From NCBI GenBank assembly GCA_015295835.1, contig DVEG01000004.1, forward strand, positions 1 through 64,000: DNA of 64,000 nucleotides, written 5' to 3'. The notes beneath the pieces are model-generated. The model saw only the letters and a program-made list of their open reading frames with translations, had not been told where the DNA came from and ran no database searches. The stretch comes from Oscillatoriaceae cyanobacterium M7585_C2015_266. GTDB lineage: Bacteria > Cyanobacteriota > Cyanobacteriia > Cyanobacteriales > Oscillatoriaceae. The stretch's first letter is position 1. The number at the start of each line of letters is the position of its first letter. This document shows, piece after piece, positions 20,188 through 30,577 of the stretch. A program made the position numbers and the translations under genes.

Positions 20188-21138
20188 TTAAATCAAAGTA
20201 AAACCGGGGCGCTCTAAAAATTCTTGTGGCATTTGATTTATTTGCCCTTCTGCGGTATTCTTGAATAAACAGGTAAAAGCCCCGGCACCTAGGCGATTTT
20301 GTGGCCATATTCTGTAGCAAGGTAATGTCGATAATTGCGACTTATAGGCGCTTAAGTGTGGTATTTCTATCGCCTGAAACTGGGGAAATTTTTCTAAAAA
20401 CCACTCGCAAACCTGCTCGTTTTCTTCCAGCGAATAAGTGCAAGTCATATAAACTAAATAACCTTGTGGTGCCACGATTTGAGCAGAATTGGCAATAATC
20501 CTTTTTTGACGATTGGCATTTTTATTGATATTAACGGGATGAAAACATCCCGGAGCTTTTCCACCTTTTGCTAGCAATGATTGCCCAGAGCAAGGAGCAT
20601 CAACTATTACAACTTGTGCTGATTGTGGGATTATTTTTGCTAGCACTTGTGAATCTAAGCTGAGCACGATAGAGGGGCTGACTTGGCAACGTTTTAAGTT
20701 AGAAATCAGCATGCCAGTGCGTTTGCCGATAACTTCATTAGCAAGCAATAATTCTGGCTGTAGGGCTTTCCAAGCAAATAGGCTTTTTCCGCCAGGGGCT
20801 GCACACATGTCGAAGATTAAATTAATGGGCGGGGCAATTGTTAGGAGAGCAGAAACGGCAAAGACTGAAGAAAAATCTAAGCAGTAAAAATATCCTTTTT
20901 CGTGCAGGGGGTGTAGCCCAGGTTTTGAACCTAGTGACAAACGTTCGACGAAATTCGGCTGCCACGGCAAGGGCGGCTCAGTTTTAAAGGGTGATATCGG
21001 CGGTTTTTCTCTTCTCCAGATTATGCACGGGTGAAAGGGTTGAGGATTGGCTAGCGCATCTACAAATCGCGCTCGCTCTTCTTCTTCAACAAATAATTTT
21101 CTGCTCAGTTTCAATAGTAAATTCGATGGTTTTCCCAT
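20188..21138 (-). CDS. RsmB/NOP2-family RNA cytosine-C5 methyltransferase
   Basis: This 316-residue S-adenosylmethionine-dependent enzyme makes 5-methylcytosine in rRNA or tRNA. The SAM site FDMCAAPGGKSLFAW is complete, and the two family cysteines are present: VDAPCSGQSLL (Cys that releases product) and MTCTYSLEENEQVC (catalytic Cys). The N-terminal RNA-binding NusB domain of long RsmB proteins is absent, so this is the short form. It is the last gene of a minus-strand run with a 24-base gap after the hybrid kinase. Confidence 0.92.
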   Translation of the reverse strand: MGKPSNLLLKLSRKLFVEEEERARFVDALANPQPFHPCIIWRREKPPISPFKTEPPLPWQPNFVERLSLGSKPGLHPLHEKGYFYCLDFSSVFAVSALLTIAPPINLIFDMCAAPGGKSLFAWKALQPELLLANEVIGKRTGMLISNLKRCQVSPSIVLSLDSQVLAKIIPQSAQVVIVDAPCSGQSLLAKGGKAPGCFHPVNINKNANRQKRIIANSAQIVAPQGYLVYMTCTYSLEENEQVCEWFLEKFPQFQAIEIPHLSAYKSQLSTLPCYRIWPQNRLGAGAFTCLFKNTAEGQINQMPQEFLERPGFTLI

Positions 21139-21162
21139 TCTTACACTAACAAGATCACTATT

Positions 21163-22965
21163 TTACGAATATTGCTCGCTTAAATAACGTCTTAGCAATC
21201 TGTCTAATTGCTCAAAATTAATCGGCTTACTCAAATATTCGTTTGCGCCAGCTGCTATACACTTTTCGTAATCGCCGGCTAATGCCATTGCTGTTATCAC
21301 TGCTACCGGCACGTCTCGCATTGATGCACGCCCTCGCATTTCCTTTAGTAAGTCTATACCATTTACCCCCCCTGGCAATCTTATGTCTAGTAAAATTAAA
21401 TCCGGGGCAAAGGTTTCTACTTCTTGTAAAAAATTTGTTCCTTCAGAAAGATATTTTACCTGGCAGCCTAATGTCTGTAAATAATCTTGTAATAAAACCG
21501 CTGAAATGCGATCATCGTCTACAATTAAAATTTTTTTACTGCCCCCGTAGGCAAAATGCGCTCGCTCCTCAAGCGACTTCTCTTCCTCCGGCGGCGCATA
21601 CCCCGTCGGCAAATCCGGTAAATAAATTGTAAACCGACTACCTTCTCCCAGGGATGACTCCACTGTCACTTCCCCACCATGTAGTCTAGCTAAATCTCGT
21701 GTCAGCGCTAATCCTAATCCCGTACCTTTATTCTGTTTCTGTAAATCATTTTCTAACTGGCGAAATGGCTCAAATATTATTTCTAAGTTTTCTGGTGCAA
21801 TTCCAATTCCCGTATCCGCCACTGTAAATGTAATCCCTTGCGGCTGCTTGCAAACACTTAGTGATACTTTACCACTGGGCGTAAATTTAATCGCATTAGA
21901 AAGTAAATTCAAAAGCATCTGCTTGAGTCGGCGCTCGTCTGCAATGCAAACCTCAGCTCTGGAATCAATTTCGCTCGTCAGTTGCAATTGTTTTTCATGA
22001 GCTCTTTCTTGCACGATTTTCAGGCAGTAACGGCACACCGCAGCTACATCTACTTTAGTATAATTTAGCTTTTCTTTTCCTGCTTCTACTTTCGTAAAAT
22101 CTAAAATATCATTAATCAGTTCTAGTAAGTAATCGCCGCTACTTTTTATAATATTAACATATTCTTTTTGTTTGGGGTTTAAGCTGCCGTAAATTTCCCT
22201 TTGCAGCATTCCAGACATTCCTAAAATGGCATTCAGCGGTGTGCGAAACTCGTGACTCATGTGGGCGAGAAATTCCGTTTTCGCCTGACTTCTCGCTTCT
22301 GCTATATCTCTTGCTCGGCAAAGAATTTCGGCTTGTTTAGCATCGGTAATATCTGTAACCGATATGACTACTGCCTCAATATTTCCTGCTGCATCCCGCA
22401 AAGGTGCCGCATTTACAGATAAAATAATTTGCTTGCCGTCGGCTCTTGCGATCGCATGTTCTATTCCGTATACTGCTTTACCGGTTTGCATCACTCGCAC
22501 GAAGGGTAACTCGCTTTCTGGAAATGGCTTGCCATCTACTCCGCTTATCTTTAAAATAGAAGAATTATTGTAACTTAATCCAATAATATCGTTTTGAGTA
22601 ACTCCGAGATTTTTTTGTGCGGCTGCATTCATTAAAACAATGCGCCCTTCTCGATCTAAAACTATTATGCCATTTGTACTAGTTTCTATAATCGCTGCCA
22701 ACCACTCCTCGTTTTTTTTCAATTCTCTTTGAGAAGCTTGAAGGGCTTGAGCATAACGATGAATTAACTGATGCAGCAATATGGCTGTTATTATAACATA
22801 AATCCAGCCTTTAATTGTTTGCAGTTGCGCAAATTCTTGAATTTCTGGTGTCTGAAATAGTAATGACAGCAGTTTGTCAGAACTTGTAATCCATAAAGCG
22901 CCCACGAAAGCATAAATTGCTACAATCAAATTGGGAGTGAGTTTGCTTTTTATCTGCCAGCTCAT
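21163..22965 (-). CDS. Hybrid histidine kinase with PAS and receiver domains
   Basis: This 600-residue protein has two N-terminal membrane helices (about 13-36 and 50-66) and a PAS domain (about 85-210). The HisKA box is FLAHMSHEFRTPLNAILG, and the ATPase region includes NLLSNAIKFTP, DTGIGI and GTGLGLAL. A C-terminal receiver domain (about 475-595) has acceptor Asp in LILLDIRLPGG and Lys in SKPINFEQL. All catalytic motifs are intact. The short loop between the membrane helices leaves little room for an outside sensor, so the PAS domain probably senses inside the cell. It sits between the methyltransferase and the exporter gene, with no obvious cognate regulator nearby. Confidence 0.94.
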   Translation of the reverse strand: MSWQIKSKLTPNLIVAIYAFVGALWITSSDKLLSLLFQTPEIQEFAQLQTIKGWIYVIITAILLHQLIHRYAQALQASQRELKKNEEWLAAIIETSTNGIIVLDREGRIVLMNAAAQKNLGVTQNDIIGLSYNNSSILKISGVDGKPFPESELPFVRVMQTGKAVYGIEHAIARADGKQIILSVNAAPLRDAAGNIEAVVISVTDITDAKQAEILCRARDIAEARSQAKTEFLAHMSHEFRTPLNAILGMSGMLQREIYGSLNPKQKEYVNIIKSSGDYLLELINDILDFTKVEAGKEKLNYTKVDVAAVCRYCLKIVQERAHEKQLQLTSEIDSRAEVCIADERRLKQMLLNLLSNAIKFTPSGKVSLSVCKQPQGITFTVADTGIGIAPENLEIIFEPFRQLENDLQKQNKGTGLGLALTRDLARLHGGEVTVESSLGEGSRFTIYLPDLPTGYAPPEEEKSLEERAHFAYGGSKKILIVDDDRISAVLLQDYLQTLGCQVKYLSEGTNFLQEVETFAPDLILLDIRLPGGVNGIDLLKEMRGRASMRDVPVAVITAMALAGDYEKCIAAGANEYLSKPINFEQLDRLLRRYLSEQYS

Positions 22966-22994
22966 ATTTTTTATTTACCTTTGCTGTTTATAAA

Positions 22995-24101
22995 TCAGTT
23001 GATGGTTTGGGAAGCGGCATAGCCTTCGGGGCACTCTTTTCTCAGACTATCTCTTCTTTCTGCTCTTATTTTTGGTTTCAAATATAGATTTTCCACTAAA
23101 ACTGACACCCCTGCAAACCACGGCGGTACAATTAATGCTCCAATAATTCCTAATACTTGTACGCCTCCAAGTACCGCTAAAAGCTGATATAATGGATGAA
23201 CTCCTACAGATGAACCTACTAGCAAGGGATCGAGAACGTAAGTTTCTACGTTTTGGAGAATTACAAATAATATTAATACCCAGAGGAATAACCATCCTCC
23301 TTTTGAGATGGCAACTATAAGAGCAGGTACTGTTCCTAAAATTGGTCCTAAAAAGGGAATTAAATTTGTTACGCCAGCGATCGCTCCCAATCCGAAAGCA
23401 AATTCTCCCAATCCTAAAATACTCAACCCAATTGTAGTTGCTAAGCTCAAAATCGCCGAAACTAGCAACCTCCCTCGAATGTAACCGCCCATGCGCTCGC
23501 TCACCGGTTCTACTTGTGCCTGTAAACGCTCATCCCAAGGTTGGGGAAACAGTCGCACTAAACTTTTAATTAATGTCCGACTGTCTGCTACCATGTATCC
23601 TGATAATAATATTGCTAAAATTAGGGTAAAAAAGCTGCCTACAATTCCTTTTGTAATACCATAAGAACGTAGCAGTAATTGTTGTGTTGAGCGAATTACC
23701 CAAGTAGTGAGTGCTTGCGTATTAAAAAATTGACTTACTAGCTCTGGGCTGTTGCTTAATCGCGCTGCTAAGGATTCAATCAGGGCGCGCAAAATTTCTA
23801 CGTAAATTGGTAGTTGCCGAATTAGACGATCAATTTGCTCGATGACTGTAGGACCAATTAAAAGTGCAAAGCCGATTAAGGTGGCTATTAATAATAGGTA
23901 AGTTGCGATCGCTGCTACCCAGCGAGGAATCCGATATCTTTCTGCCCAGTTTACTACTGGTACAATTGAAGCCGCTAGCACCACGGCAATCATTAGAGTT
24001 ACTATCAGACTCCTTAACTGCCACAATAGCACTAGCAGCAAACCAGTCGCCACAATCAGCAGCAAATTTGATATAGGAATATTAATGCGCTGCTCAGTCA
24101 T
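22995..24101 (-). CDS. AI-2E family membrane transporter
   Basis: This 368-residue polytopic membrane protein has about seven or eight helices and the long central amphipathic region of the AI-2E/PerM family (RLIRQLPIYVEILRALIESL). Conserved blocks are VSERMGGYIRGRLLVSAILS, NLIPFLGPILGTVPALIVA and LVGSSVGVHPLYQLLAVLGG. Family members export small molecules or ions; one exports autoinducer 2 and others are Na+/H+ antiporters. The substrate here cannot be read from the sequence. The stop of this gene lies 29 bases before the hybrid kinase start, so they may be cotranscribed. Confidence 0.92.
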   Translation of the reverse strand: MTEQRINIPISNLLLIVATGLLLVLLWQLRSLIVTLMIAVVLAASIVPVVNWAERYRIPRWVAAIATYLLLIATLIGFALLIGPTVIEQIDRLIRQLPIYVEILRALIESLAARLSNSPELVSQFFNTQALTTWVIRSTQQLLLRSYGITKGIVGSFFTLILAILLSGYMVADSRTLIKSLVRLFPQPWDERLQAQVEPVSERMGGYIRGRLLVSAILSLATTIGLSILGLGEFAFGLGAIAGVTNLIPFLGPILGTVPALIVAISKGGWLFLWVLILFVILQNVETYVLDPLLVGSSVGVHPLYQLLAVLGGVQVLGIIGALIVPPWFAGVSVLVENLYLKPKIRAERRDSLRKECPEGYAASQTIN

Positions 24102-24219
24102 GCTTACTCATGGGTATTCGGTAATAGATAATGGGCAATTGCATATTGGGAATTGGATAAGTGGTGAAAATAATCTTGTTTATTACCAATTACCAATTAG
24201 TAATTACCCTTCCTAGCGC

Positions 24220-25674
24220 CTAATCTCTATACCAATGCGTCACGCCGCCCGGTTTGTCGATGAGGGTGATGCCTTGAGCTTTTAATTCGGCGCGGATGCG
24301 ATCGCTCTGTACAAAGTCTTTTGCTTTGCGGGCTTCGAGTCGCTTTTGAATCAGCGCCTCTATTTCCGCATCGCTCAATCCGCCTGTTGCTATTTTTTTC
24401 TCGGCTTTGGCTTCCAAGCCCAAAACCTGCGCCAGCGCTACAAGGGTACGCCATGTAGATTCACTCTCTTGCGGCGATGTGTCGGTTTTGCCTTCGTGAA
24501 TGAGCAGATTGCGCTCGCGCTGTAGTTTTTTAGCCAGTTCAAACAGTACCGCTAAAGCGCTCGGCGTATTAAAATCATCATCCATCGCCGCCTCGAACCG
24601 CTGCACTGCCTTAGAGTCTAGCGAAACCGAGCCATTTTCCACCCATCCTAGTTTTTTACCATATTCTTGCTGGAAAAGCAATCCTTCTTTGAGAGTATTC
24701 CAGCCATTTTGAGCAGCAGCGAGCGCTTCATTTGTAAAATCGAGGGGCTTGCGGTAGTGAGCAGTGAGGACAAACAAACGCACTGCCATCGGAGCAGGGC
24801 CATTGGGCGCGGACAAGAGTTCCCGGATGGTAGTGAAATTGCCCAGAGACTTAGACATTTTTTCACCCCCAACATTTACCATACCATTGTGCAGCCAGTA
24901 GCGGGCGAGGGGGCGGTTGTGTGCCGCTTCCGACTGGGCGATTTCATTTTCATGGTGAGGGAAAATCAAATCACTACCACCGACATGAATATCGATCGTT
25001 TCACCGAGGCAAGCGCGCACCATCGCCGAACACTCGATGTGCCAGCCAGGGCGCCCAGCTCCCCAAGGCGACTCCCAAAACGGCTCTCCCTCTTTTGCTG
25101 CCTTCCACAGAGCAAAATCGAACGGATCTTTTTTCTTAGCTGCCTCCGGCTCTTCCACATCCACCCTGCCGCTGCCACCAGAGATCATATCCTCTAGTTT
25201 CCGCCCCGAAAGCTTACCATATTCAGGAAACTTGCGCACATGATAATAAACATCCCCATCAGCAGCATAAGCGTAACCTTTATTTTCCAACTCGTGGATT
25301 AGCCGCTTAATACCATCGATAGTGTGAGTAGCGCGAGGATACTCGTCTGCCTCCAGCACGTTAAGCTGTGCCATATCCTCAAAATAAGCCTGGATATAGC
25401 GCTCAGCCACCTCCTGCATAGAAGTGCCCTCTTGCCGAGCCCGGTTGAGAATCTTGTCGTCAATATCAGTAAAATTTTGAACATAGCGCACATCAAAGCC
25501 CCGCCATTTCAGATACCGCCGTACGGTATCCCATACAATATAAGAACGCGCATGGCCCAAATGGCAGTAGTCATACACCGTCACCCCACAGCAATACATC
25601 CGCACCTTACCAGGTTCTAGCGGTTCAAATAATTCCATGCGACGGGTTAGGGTGTTGTAAAGTCTAAGGGCCAT
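24220..25674 (-). CDS. cysS: Cysteinyl-tRNA synthetase
   Basis: This class I aminoacyl-tRNA synthetase charges tRNA-Cys. The 484 residues include the HIGH-type motif in [13 protein letters not shown], a zinc site beginning at Cys28 in [16 protein letters not shown], the KMSKS loop in [14 protein letters not shown], and a C-terminal anticodon-binding region ending [16 protein letters not shown]. The length is normal. It is divergent from the CobW gene. AT-rich repeats of TTACCAATTACC type at about 24181-24203 follow its stop. Confidence 0.97.
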   Translation of the reverse strand: MALRLYNTLTRRMELFEPLEPGKVRMYCCGVTVYDYCHLGHARSYIVWDTVRRYLKWRGFDVRYVQNFTDIDDKILNRARQEGTSMQEVAERYIQAYFEDMAQLNVLEADEYPRATHTIDGIKRLIHELENKGYAYAADGDVYYHVRKFPEYGKLSGRKLEDMISGGSGRVDVEEPEAAKKKDPFDFALWKAAKEGEPFWESPWGAGRPGWHIECSAMVRACLGETIDIHVGGSDLIFPHHENEIAQSEAAHNRPLARYWLHNGMVNVGGEKMSKSLGNFTTIRELLSAPNGPAPMAVRLFVLTAHYRKPLDFTNEALAAAQNGWNTLKEGLLFQQEYGKKLGWVENGSVSLDSKAVQRFEAAMDDDFNTPSALAVLFELAKKLQRERNLLIHEGKTDTSPQESESTWRTLVALAQVLGLEAKAEKKIATGGLSDAEIEALIQKRLEARKAKDFVQSDRIRAELKAQGITLIDKPGGVTHWYRD

Positions 25675-25813
25675 AAAGAACCAGAATCAAAACAACCTTT
25701 TAGTAAATCAGCAATAATGGGGATAGCTGAAATATCAGCCGCATCTGCACAGCAGATGTCTCTCACACTGTAACCCTATATTTGCATTTTCTAACATTTT
25801 TGACAGCGAAGCT

Positions 25814-26905
25814 ATGCAAGCAGCAAGTACCCAGTCTGCCCCCTCCCAAACAATGGATGCCCCTAAATACGGGATGCCAGTAACGATCATTACAGGCTTT
25901 CTCGGCAGTGGCAAAACCACTCTCCTAAACCATATCCTAAGTAATCAGCAAGGAATAAAGACAGCAGTTCTGGTTAATGAATTTGGCGAAATTGGCATAG
26001 ACAATGAACTGATCATCTCCACTGGCGAAGATATGGTGGAGTTGAGCAACGGTTGTATCTGCTGCACCATTAATGAAGATTTGGTGAAAGCAGTCTATAA
26101 GGTTTTAGAACGGGAAGATAAGGTGGACTACATGGTAGTAGAAACCACGGGCTTGGCAGATCCCTTGCCAATAGCGCTTACCTTCCTGGGGACTGAGCTG
26201 CGAGACATGACCCGTTTGGACTCGATTATTACAGTGGTAGACTCGGAAAATTTCAGCCTCGACTTGTTTAATAGTCAAGCCGCTTATAATCAGATTGCTT
26301 ACGGAGATATTATTCTACTGAATAAGGCGGATTTGGTGGATGAGGCGGATTTAGATTTGCTCGAAGTCAAGATTCGCGATATAAAAGCAGGTGCACGGAT
26401 TCTCCGCTGTACCCGTGGGCAGGTCCCACTGCCGTTGATACTGAGTGTGGGACTTTTTGAATCGGATAAGTATTTCGGTGCAGAAAAACCAGAACATGAC
26501 GAGCACGATCATTCCCAGTGCGATCATGAACACGGTGAATGTGTACACGAGCATCACGGGCACCATCATCATTCCAATCATCTAGAAAATGACGGATTCA
26601 CCTCGCTGTCATTCGAGAGCGATCGCCCTCTGAATATTCGCAAGTTTCAATATTTCTTAGATAATCAACTACCGACAAATGTATTCCGCGCTAAAGGGAT
26701 TCTCTGGTTCGACGAGAGCCAGAAACGTCACATTTTCCACCTCTGCGGCAAACGCTTCTCCCTCGATGACGATGAGTGGAAAGGCACACCCAAAAACCAA
26801 CTGGTGCTAATAGGTCAGAATTTGGATAAGGAAACTCTGCGAGCGCAACTGGAAAACTGCCTCTGTTTGCCGTCTAACAACCGTGGCCAAGGATTGGGAA
26901 AATAA
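25814..26905 (+). CDS. CobW/COG0523-family GTP-dependent metallochaperone
   Basis: This 363-residue GTPase delivers a metal, probably zinc, to client proteins. It shows Walker A GFLGSGKTTLLNH (28-40), the metal-binding CxCC motif in NGCICCTINEDL (79-90), the GTPase motif LLNKADLVDE, and a His-rich segment (about 225-255, DHEHGECVHEHHGHHHHS) before the C-terminal CobW domain. The His-rich loop points to zinc or a similar metal. I saw no Zur box upstream. The dtd gene starts 6 bases after its stop, so the two form an operon. Confidence 0.94.
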   Translation: MQAASTQSAPSQTMDAPKYGMPVTIITGFLGSGKTTLLNHILSNQQGIKTAVLVNEFGEIGIDNELIISTGEDMVELSNGCICCTINEDLVKAVYKVLEREDKVDYMVVETTGLADPLPIALTFLGTELRDMTRLDSIITVVDSENFSLDLFNSQAAYNQIAYGDIILLNKADLVDEADLDLLEVKIRDIKAGARILRCTRGQVPLPLILSVGLFESDKYFGAEKPEHDEHDHSQCDHEHGECVHEHHGHHHHSNHLENDGFTSLSFESDRPLNIRKFQYFLDNQLPTNVFRAKGILWFDESQKRHIFHLCGKRFSLDDDEWKGTPKNQLVLIGQNLDKETLRAQLENCLCLPSNNRGQGLGK

Positions 26906-26911
26906 TCGCAA

Positions 26912-27373
26912 GTGAGAGTCGTCATTCAGCGCGTTAAATCCTCACAAGTGAGAGTAGCAGGTAAAGTCGTCGGCAAAATCGCTCGGGGGCTAAACCTGCT
27001 AGTAGGCATTGCTGAAAGTGATACCGAGGCAGAACTGGAGTGGATGGCGCGCAAGTGTCTGGAATTGCGAATATTCCCTGATAATGAGAATAGCAGTGGG
27101 GGCGAGCGCTGGCAGAAATCCGTCCTAGATATTGGCGGCGAATTACTCGTCGTCAGCCAATTCACTCTCTATGGCGACTGCCGCAAGGGGCGTCGCCCCT
27201 CTTTTGACCGCTCCGCACCCCCGGAAAAAGCCCGTAATCTTTATGAGCAATTCGTTGCTAAATTACGGCAAAGTGGCTTACGAGTAGAAACAGGCTGCTT
27301 TGGTGCAATGATGGAAGTTATTATCGAGAATGACGGTCCCGTGACTCTAATTTTAGAACGAGAAGCAAGTTAA
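26912..27373 (+). CDS. dtd: D-aminoacyl-tRNA deacylase
   Basis: This 153-residue protein removes D-amino acids (and glycine mischarged on tRNA-Ala) from tRNA. Diagnostic motifs are [20 protein letters not shown] and the NxGPxT element in [11 protein letters not shown]. The start is GTG, six bases after the CobW stop codon; an ATG start would remove the conserved beginning [13 protein letters not shown]. It is complete and appears translationally coupled to the preceding metallochaperone gene. Confidence 0.96.
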   Translation: MRVVIQRVKSSQVRVAGKVVGKIARGLNLLVGIAESDTEAELEWMARKCLELRIFPDNENSSGGERWQKSVLDIGGELLVVSQFTLYGDCRKGRRPSFDRSAPPEKARNLYEQFVAKLRQSGLRVETGCFGAMMEVIIENDGPVTLILEREAS

Positions 27374-27402
27374 CAGTTAATATAAAAAAGTGCGAGCGCG
27401 CC

Positions 27403-27990
27403 TCAAGAAGCACTGTTGGCCCTTAAACGCTCCCAACAAACATTCAGCGGAAAATACACCACCGGTGCCCAAAGACTACTTAGAATTGCAGAAGAGAGAG
27501 CAATCAACTGGTGATAAGTCCAAATTTCTTCTAAAGTACTGCGACCAATAATACTAAACTGAATTGCCGTCACTGTCTCAGCTAAGATTGCCATACCAAA
27601 CACGATCAAAGCCACCGAAATAAAATCTTCCTGAATATAACGCTGCTTTTGCAGACGAGCAGTCAAAATACCAACCAAAGCCAGACTGAGGGCATGAGTA
27701 GGAATCGGATTAGTCATCCCATCTTGAATCAGCCCCAAAACCACCCCAGCAACCGCACCTTGAAACACCGTGCGCTTCACACTCCAAGCAACCACCCAGA
27801 TCAAAAGCCAATTAGGACCAATCCCCAACAAAACCATTCCTGGCAAGCGCGTAGGCAAAATCAGCAAACACAACAGTACCGATGCTACCGTCACCAACAC
27901 ATTCAGCAGTTGACGAGTCTGGGGATTCCAGCGAGACACCTTGTAAAAAAAATCATTTCTCATACCCAGTTTCAGTGTTATTGCCCACAC
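27403..27990 (-). CDS. mreD: Rod shape-determining membrane protein MreD
   Basis: This hydrophobic protein of up to 195 residues has five or six membrane helices and follows mreC directly, the standard place of mreD. Family-like sequence includes RLPGMVLLGIGPNWLLIWVV and GLIQDGMTNPIPTHALSLAL. It acts with MreB and MreC in the elongasome that directs lateral peptidoglycan synthesis. The frame overlaps the end of mreC by 13 bases; the second Met (27963) gives MRNDFFYKVSR and a short gap instead, and is equally plausible. Confidence 0.9.
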   Translation of the reverse strand: MWAITLKLGMRNDFFYKVSRWNPQTRQLLNVLVTVASVLLCLLILPTRLPGMVLLGIGPNWLLIWVVAWSVKRTVFQGAVAGVVLGLIQDGMTNPIPTHALSLALVGILTARLQKQRYIQEDFISVALIVFGMAILAETVTAIQFSIIGRSTLEEIWTYHQLIALSSAILSSLWAPVVYFPLNVCWERLRANSAS

Positions 27991-28757
27991 TGCCCTTGTG
28001 AACTTTCTTGAGCTGGATTTTGCTTATTGGCAGACACAACCACAAATTCAAGTGCATTAATCGGAGCAGAAAGCTCTATAATTGCTTCAGGAGCGGGACT
28101 CTTACTGAGATTCACTGATTCCACCCTCCCGATCACTATCCCAGGGGGAAACAGTTCGCTCACCGGTGCAGTAGCAACCACATCTCCCTGACGCACATCT
28201 GGCACCTTGTCAAAAAACTCCATCACCGCTCGATTCGCCCCCTGTCCCCGCATGAACCCCATAAAGCGACTACGGCTAATCGTGACACCAACCCGAGAAC
28301 TGGGATCGCTAATCAGCAAGACGCGGCTGGTGTGGGGAGTTGTGGCAATAATTTTACCAACTAAACCCCCCGGGCTGGTGACGACATAACCCACCTTGAT
28401 TCCGTCTTTGCTGCCTCGCCCCAAAATCACCTGCTGCCACCAGTGATCGGCAGAGCGTCCCACAACTGGCGCGATGATGCTTTTCTCTTTGTTGGAAGAA
28501 ACGGAGCCTAAAATCTCTTTGAGCTTTTTATTTTGGTTCTCCAGTTCAAACAAACGATTTTCCAGTTCCTCAATACGTGCATTGATGAGCTGTTGTTGCC
28601 GCGTAGGATTTGTCTGAAAAGGACGAGTTACCGTTTGGTAGACCTCAAAAATAATTGAACCCTGGGTTTGCCGCACCGCCCACGCAGCACCAATGGCAAT
28701 AACCACCAGTGCTACTTGTAAAGCGTGCCGCTCCCACCAGCGACGCAATATATACAT
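27978..28757 (-). CDS. mreC: Rod shape-determining protein MreC
   Basis: This 259-residue periplasmic protein is anchored by one N-terminal helix (about 13-29). A coiled coil follows (about 52-85, INARIEELENRLFELENQNK) and then the MreC beta-barrel domain with APVVGRSADHWWQQVILGRG and VTSPGGLVGKI. It links MreB to the cell-wall synthases. Second gene of the mreBCD operon, 111 bases after mreB. Confidence 0.96.
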   Translation of the reverse strand: MYILRRWWERHALQVALVVIAIGAAWAVRQTQGSIIFEVYQTVTRPFQTNPTRQQQLINARIEELENRLFELENQNKKLKEILGSVSSNKEKSIIAPVVGRSADHWWQQVILGRGSKDGIKVGYVVTSPGGLVGKIIATTPHTSRVLLISDPSSRVGVTISRSRFMGFMRGQGANRAVMEFFDKVPDVRQGDVVATAPVSELFPPGIVIGRVESVNLSKSPAPEAIIELSAPINALEFVVVSANKQNPAQESSQGQCGQ

Positions 28758-28868
28758 TTAGATATCAGCCTTTTGTCAGTTATCTATTTTTAGTTTTAGT
28801 TATTAATTGCCAAGCGTTGCTCTGAGTCAGGAAATATTCTGACAAGCAACCGCATACTTTGTTACCTG

Positions 28869-29912
28869 CTACATATTACGAGAACGACCGCTGAAGACTC
28901 TCTCAAGTTGTTTAAAATTCTCCAAAACGCGACCTGTTCCCAGAACAACGCAACAGAGTGGATCAGCGGCTACGTGAGTGACAATGCCGGTTTCGTGACT
29001 GATCAAGGTATCAATACCGCGCAATAAAGCCCCGCCTCCGGCAAGCATGATGCCGCGATCAATAATATCGGCAGCGAGTTCAGGAGGAGTTCTTTCGAGA
29101 GTGCGCTTCACCGCATCCACAATCACCCCCAGCGGTTCGGCCATGCTCTCGCGGATTTCCGGTCCTTTAATTGTCACCGTTCGTGGTAGCCCTGAGAGCA
29201 GGTGCAAACCGCGCACATCCATAATCGCATCCTCGTCTTCCGGAGTGGGATAAGCCGAACCAATCTGAATTTTGATTTCTTCAGCGGTTCGTTCCCCGAT
29301 GACGAGGTTGTGGACTTTTTTCATGTACTGTATGATCGACTCATTGAGCTCGTCGCCAGCGATGCGGACGGACTCGCTCAGTACCGTTCCTTGTAAGCTC
29401 AAGACTGCGACTTCCGTGGTGCCGCCGCCTATATCAATAATCATGTTACCAGTCGGTTCGGCTACGGGTAAGCCCGCCCCAATCGCCGCCGCTACTGGCT
29501 CGTCGATCAGGTAAACATCTCTAGCCCCCGCCTGCGCAGCCGCTTCCATCACTGCTCTGCGCTCTACCCCTGTCACTCCTGAGGGGATGCCAATCACAAT
29601 CCGGGGAGAAACGAGGGTGCGCCCTTCGTGGACTCGCCGGATAAATGACTTGAGCATTAGTTCAGCAGTGTCAAAATCGGCAATGACGCCATCGCGCAGG
29701 GGGCGTAGAGCAACAACGTTTCCGGGGGTCCGACCTAACATTTTTTTAGCCTCTTCTCCCACTGCCAGTGGTACTTTTTCGTTTTGGTCAATGGCCACTA
29801 CAGAGGGTTCTTGGAGGACAATACCTTTACCGGAGACATACACTAAGGTGTTGGCGGTACCGAGGTCGATACCCATGTCACGGGATAAGGAAAAGCGATT
29901 GAAAAGACCCAC
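28869..29912 (-). CDS. mreB: Actin-like cell shape protein MreB
   Basis: This 347-residue bacterial actin polymerises on the inner membrane and positions cell-wall synthesis. Visible motifs are the phosphate loop [37 protein letters not shown], the second phosphate site [17 protein letters not shown], and the adenosine motif [14 protein letters not shown]. It is first in mreBCD. A long leader with two palindromes separates it from the divergent ssb gene. Confidence 0.98.
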   Translation of the reverse strand: MGLFNRFSLSRDMGIDLGTANTLVYVSGKGIVLQEPSVVAIDQNEKVPLAVGEEAKKMLGRTPGNVVALRPLRDGVIADFDTAELMLKSFIRRVHEGRTLVSPRIVIGIPSGVTGVERRAVMEAAAQAGARDVYLIDEPVAAAIGAGLPVAEPTGNMIIDIGGGTTEVAVLSLQGTVLSESVRIAGDELNESIIQYMKKVHNLVIGERTAEEIKIQIGSAYPTPEDEDAIMDVRGLHLLSGLPRTVTIKGPEIRESMAEPLGVIVDAVKRTLERTPPELAADIIDRGIMLAGGGALLRGIDTLISHETGIVTHVAADPLCCVVLGTGRVLENFKQLERVFSGRSRNM

Positions 29913-30577
29913 TGGTTTCTACGCCCCTAAATTTAATACTGTGTAACTACTAGATTGACACTCCCGCGGACATTAGTCGCAGGATTTTTACCTAACTGGT
30001 TACCCTGTAGGTAAAGGCGATGCCAAGTCGCCCGTGTTCTGAAAGCTAGTTTTCCTTGCATGCAGCCTACTTTTTTCTGTTTACTGTGCGAGTTTTTCAC
30101 CGCTGTTGAGTATGTGCCCTTATGATATACCACTAAAGTGGTTTTCGGGCTTTTCCTCTCCGCAATTAATTGCGGAGCTTCTAAGCTAATTCGTGGTGTA
30201 GCCGTGCTGGATTCTATTATGTTTTTTTCCCGGCGTCTAGTAAGTGTGGAAAATTTTTTGTTTCTAAATGAATCAGCAGATATAACCTATAATTCAGACG
30301 TTGCTAGACAAGATCCGGGTAAAGTTTGTATATTTGTGAATGTGTTATGCTAGTGCGATTTGAGAAGCGCTCGCCCTCACGCTGGCTAAATTTCTCTACT
30401 TTTCTGATTGCCTAGCCATAATATTTTCTTTTTCCCTTTTCCCCCACCCCCCTCCCGCTTCCAGATATCTTGCTTGCGGCAAAGGCAAAAAGGAAGTAGA
30501 AGAGTGGAATTCCGGCTGTTGATGTGAATGTACTCGGTTAGGATCTGGGTATTAGCACCCAATTGCTTGTGACGATT
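29913..30577. other. 665-base divergent region between mreB and ssb
   Basis: No convincing gene is present; the 71-codon frame at 30138-30353 has no domain and no ribosome site. The interval holds two palindromes, CCACTAAAGTGG at 30131-30142 followed by TTTT, and a perfect 20-base palindrome at 30158-30177. Near ssb there is a pyrimidine-rich tract (about 30430-30462). Promoters for both genes must lie here, but I could not place them reliably. Confidence 0.55.
30158..30177. repeat. Perfect 20-base palindrome
   Basis: CTCCGCAATTAATTGCGGAG reads the same on both strands. A smaller hairpin CCACTAAAGTGG lies 15 bases to its left, followed by TTTT. The pair may terminate an unseen transcript or bind a dimeric regulator. 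Confidence 0.7.

Noticed and set aside
24150-24203. Repeats of TTACCAATTACCAATTAG type after cysS
   Set aside because: Low-complexity AT-rich heptamer repeats of this kind are common in cyanobacterial spacers; too few units for a CRISPR or a regulatory array.
30138-30353. Plus-strand 71-codon frame between mreB and ssb
   Set aside because: It runs through a perfect palindrome, has no ribosome site and no family-like sequence.
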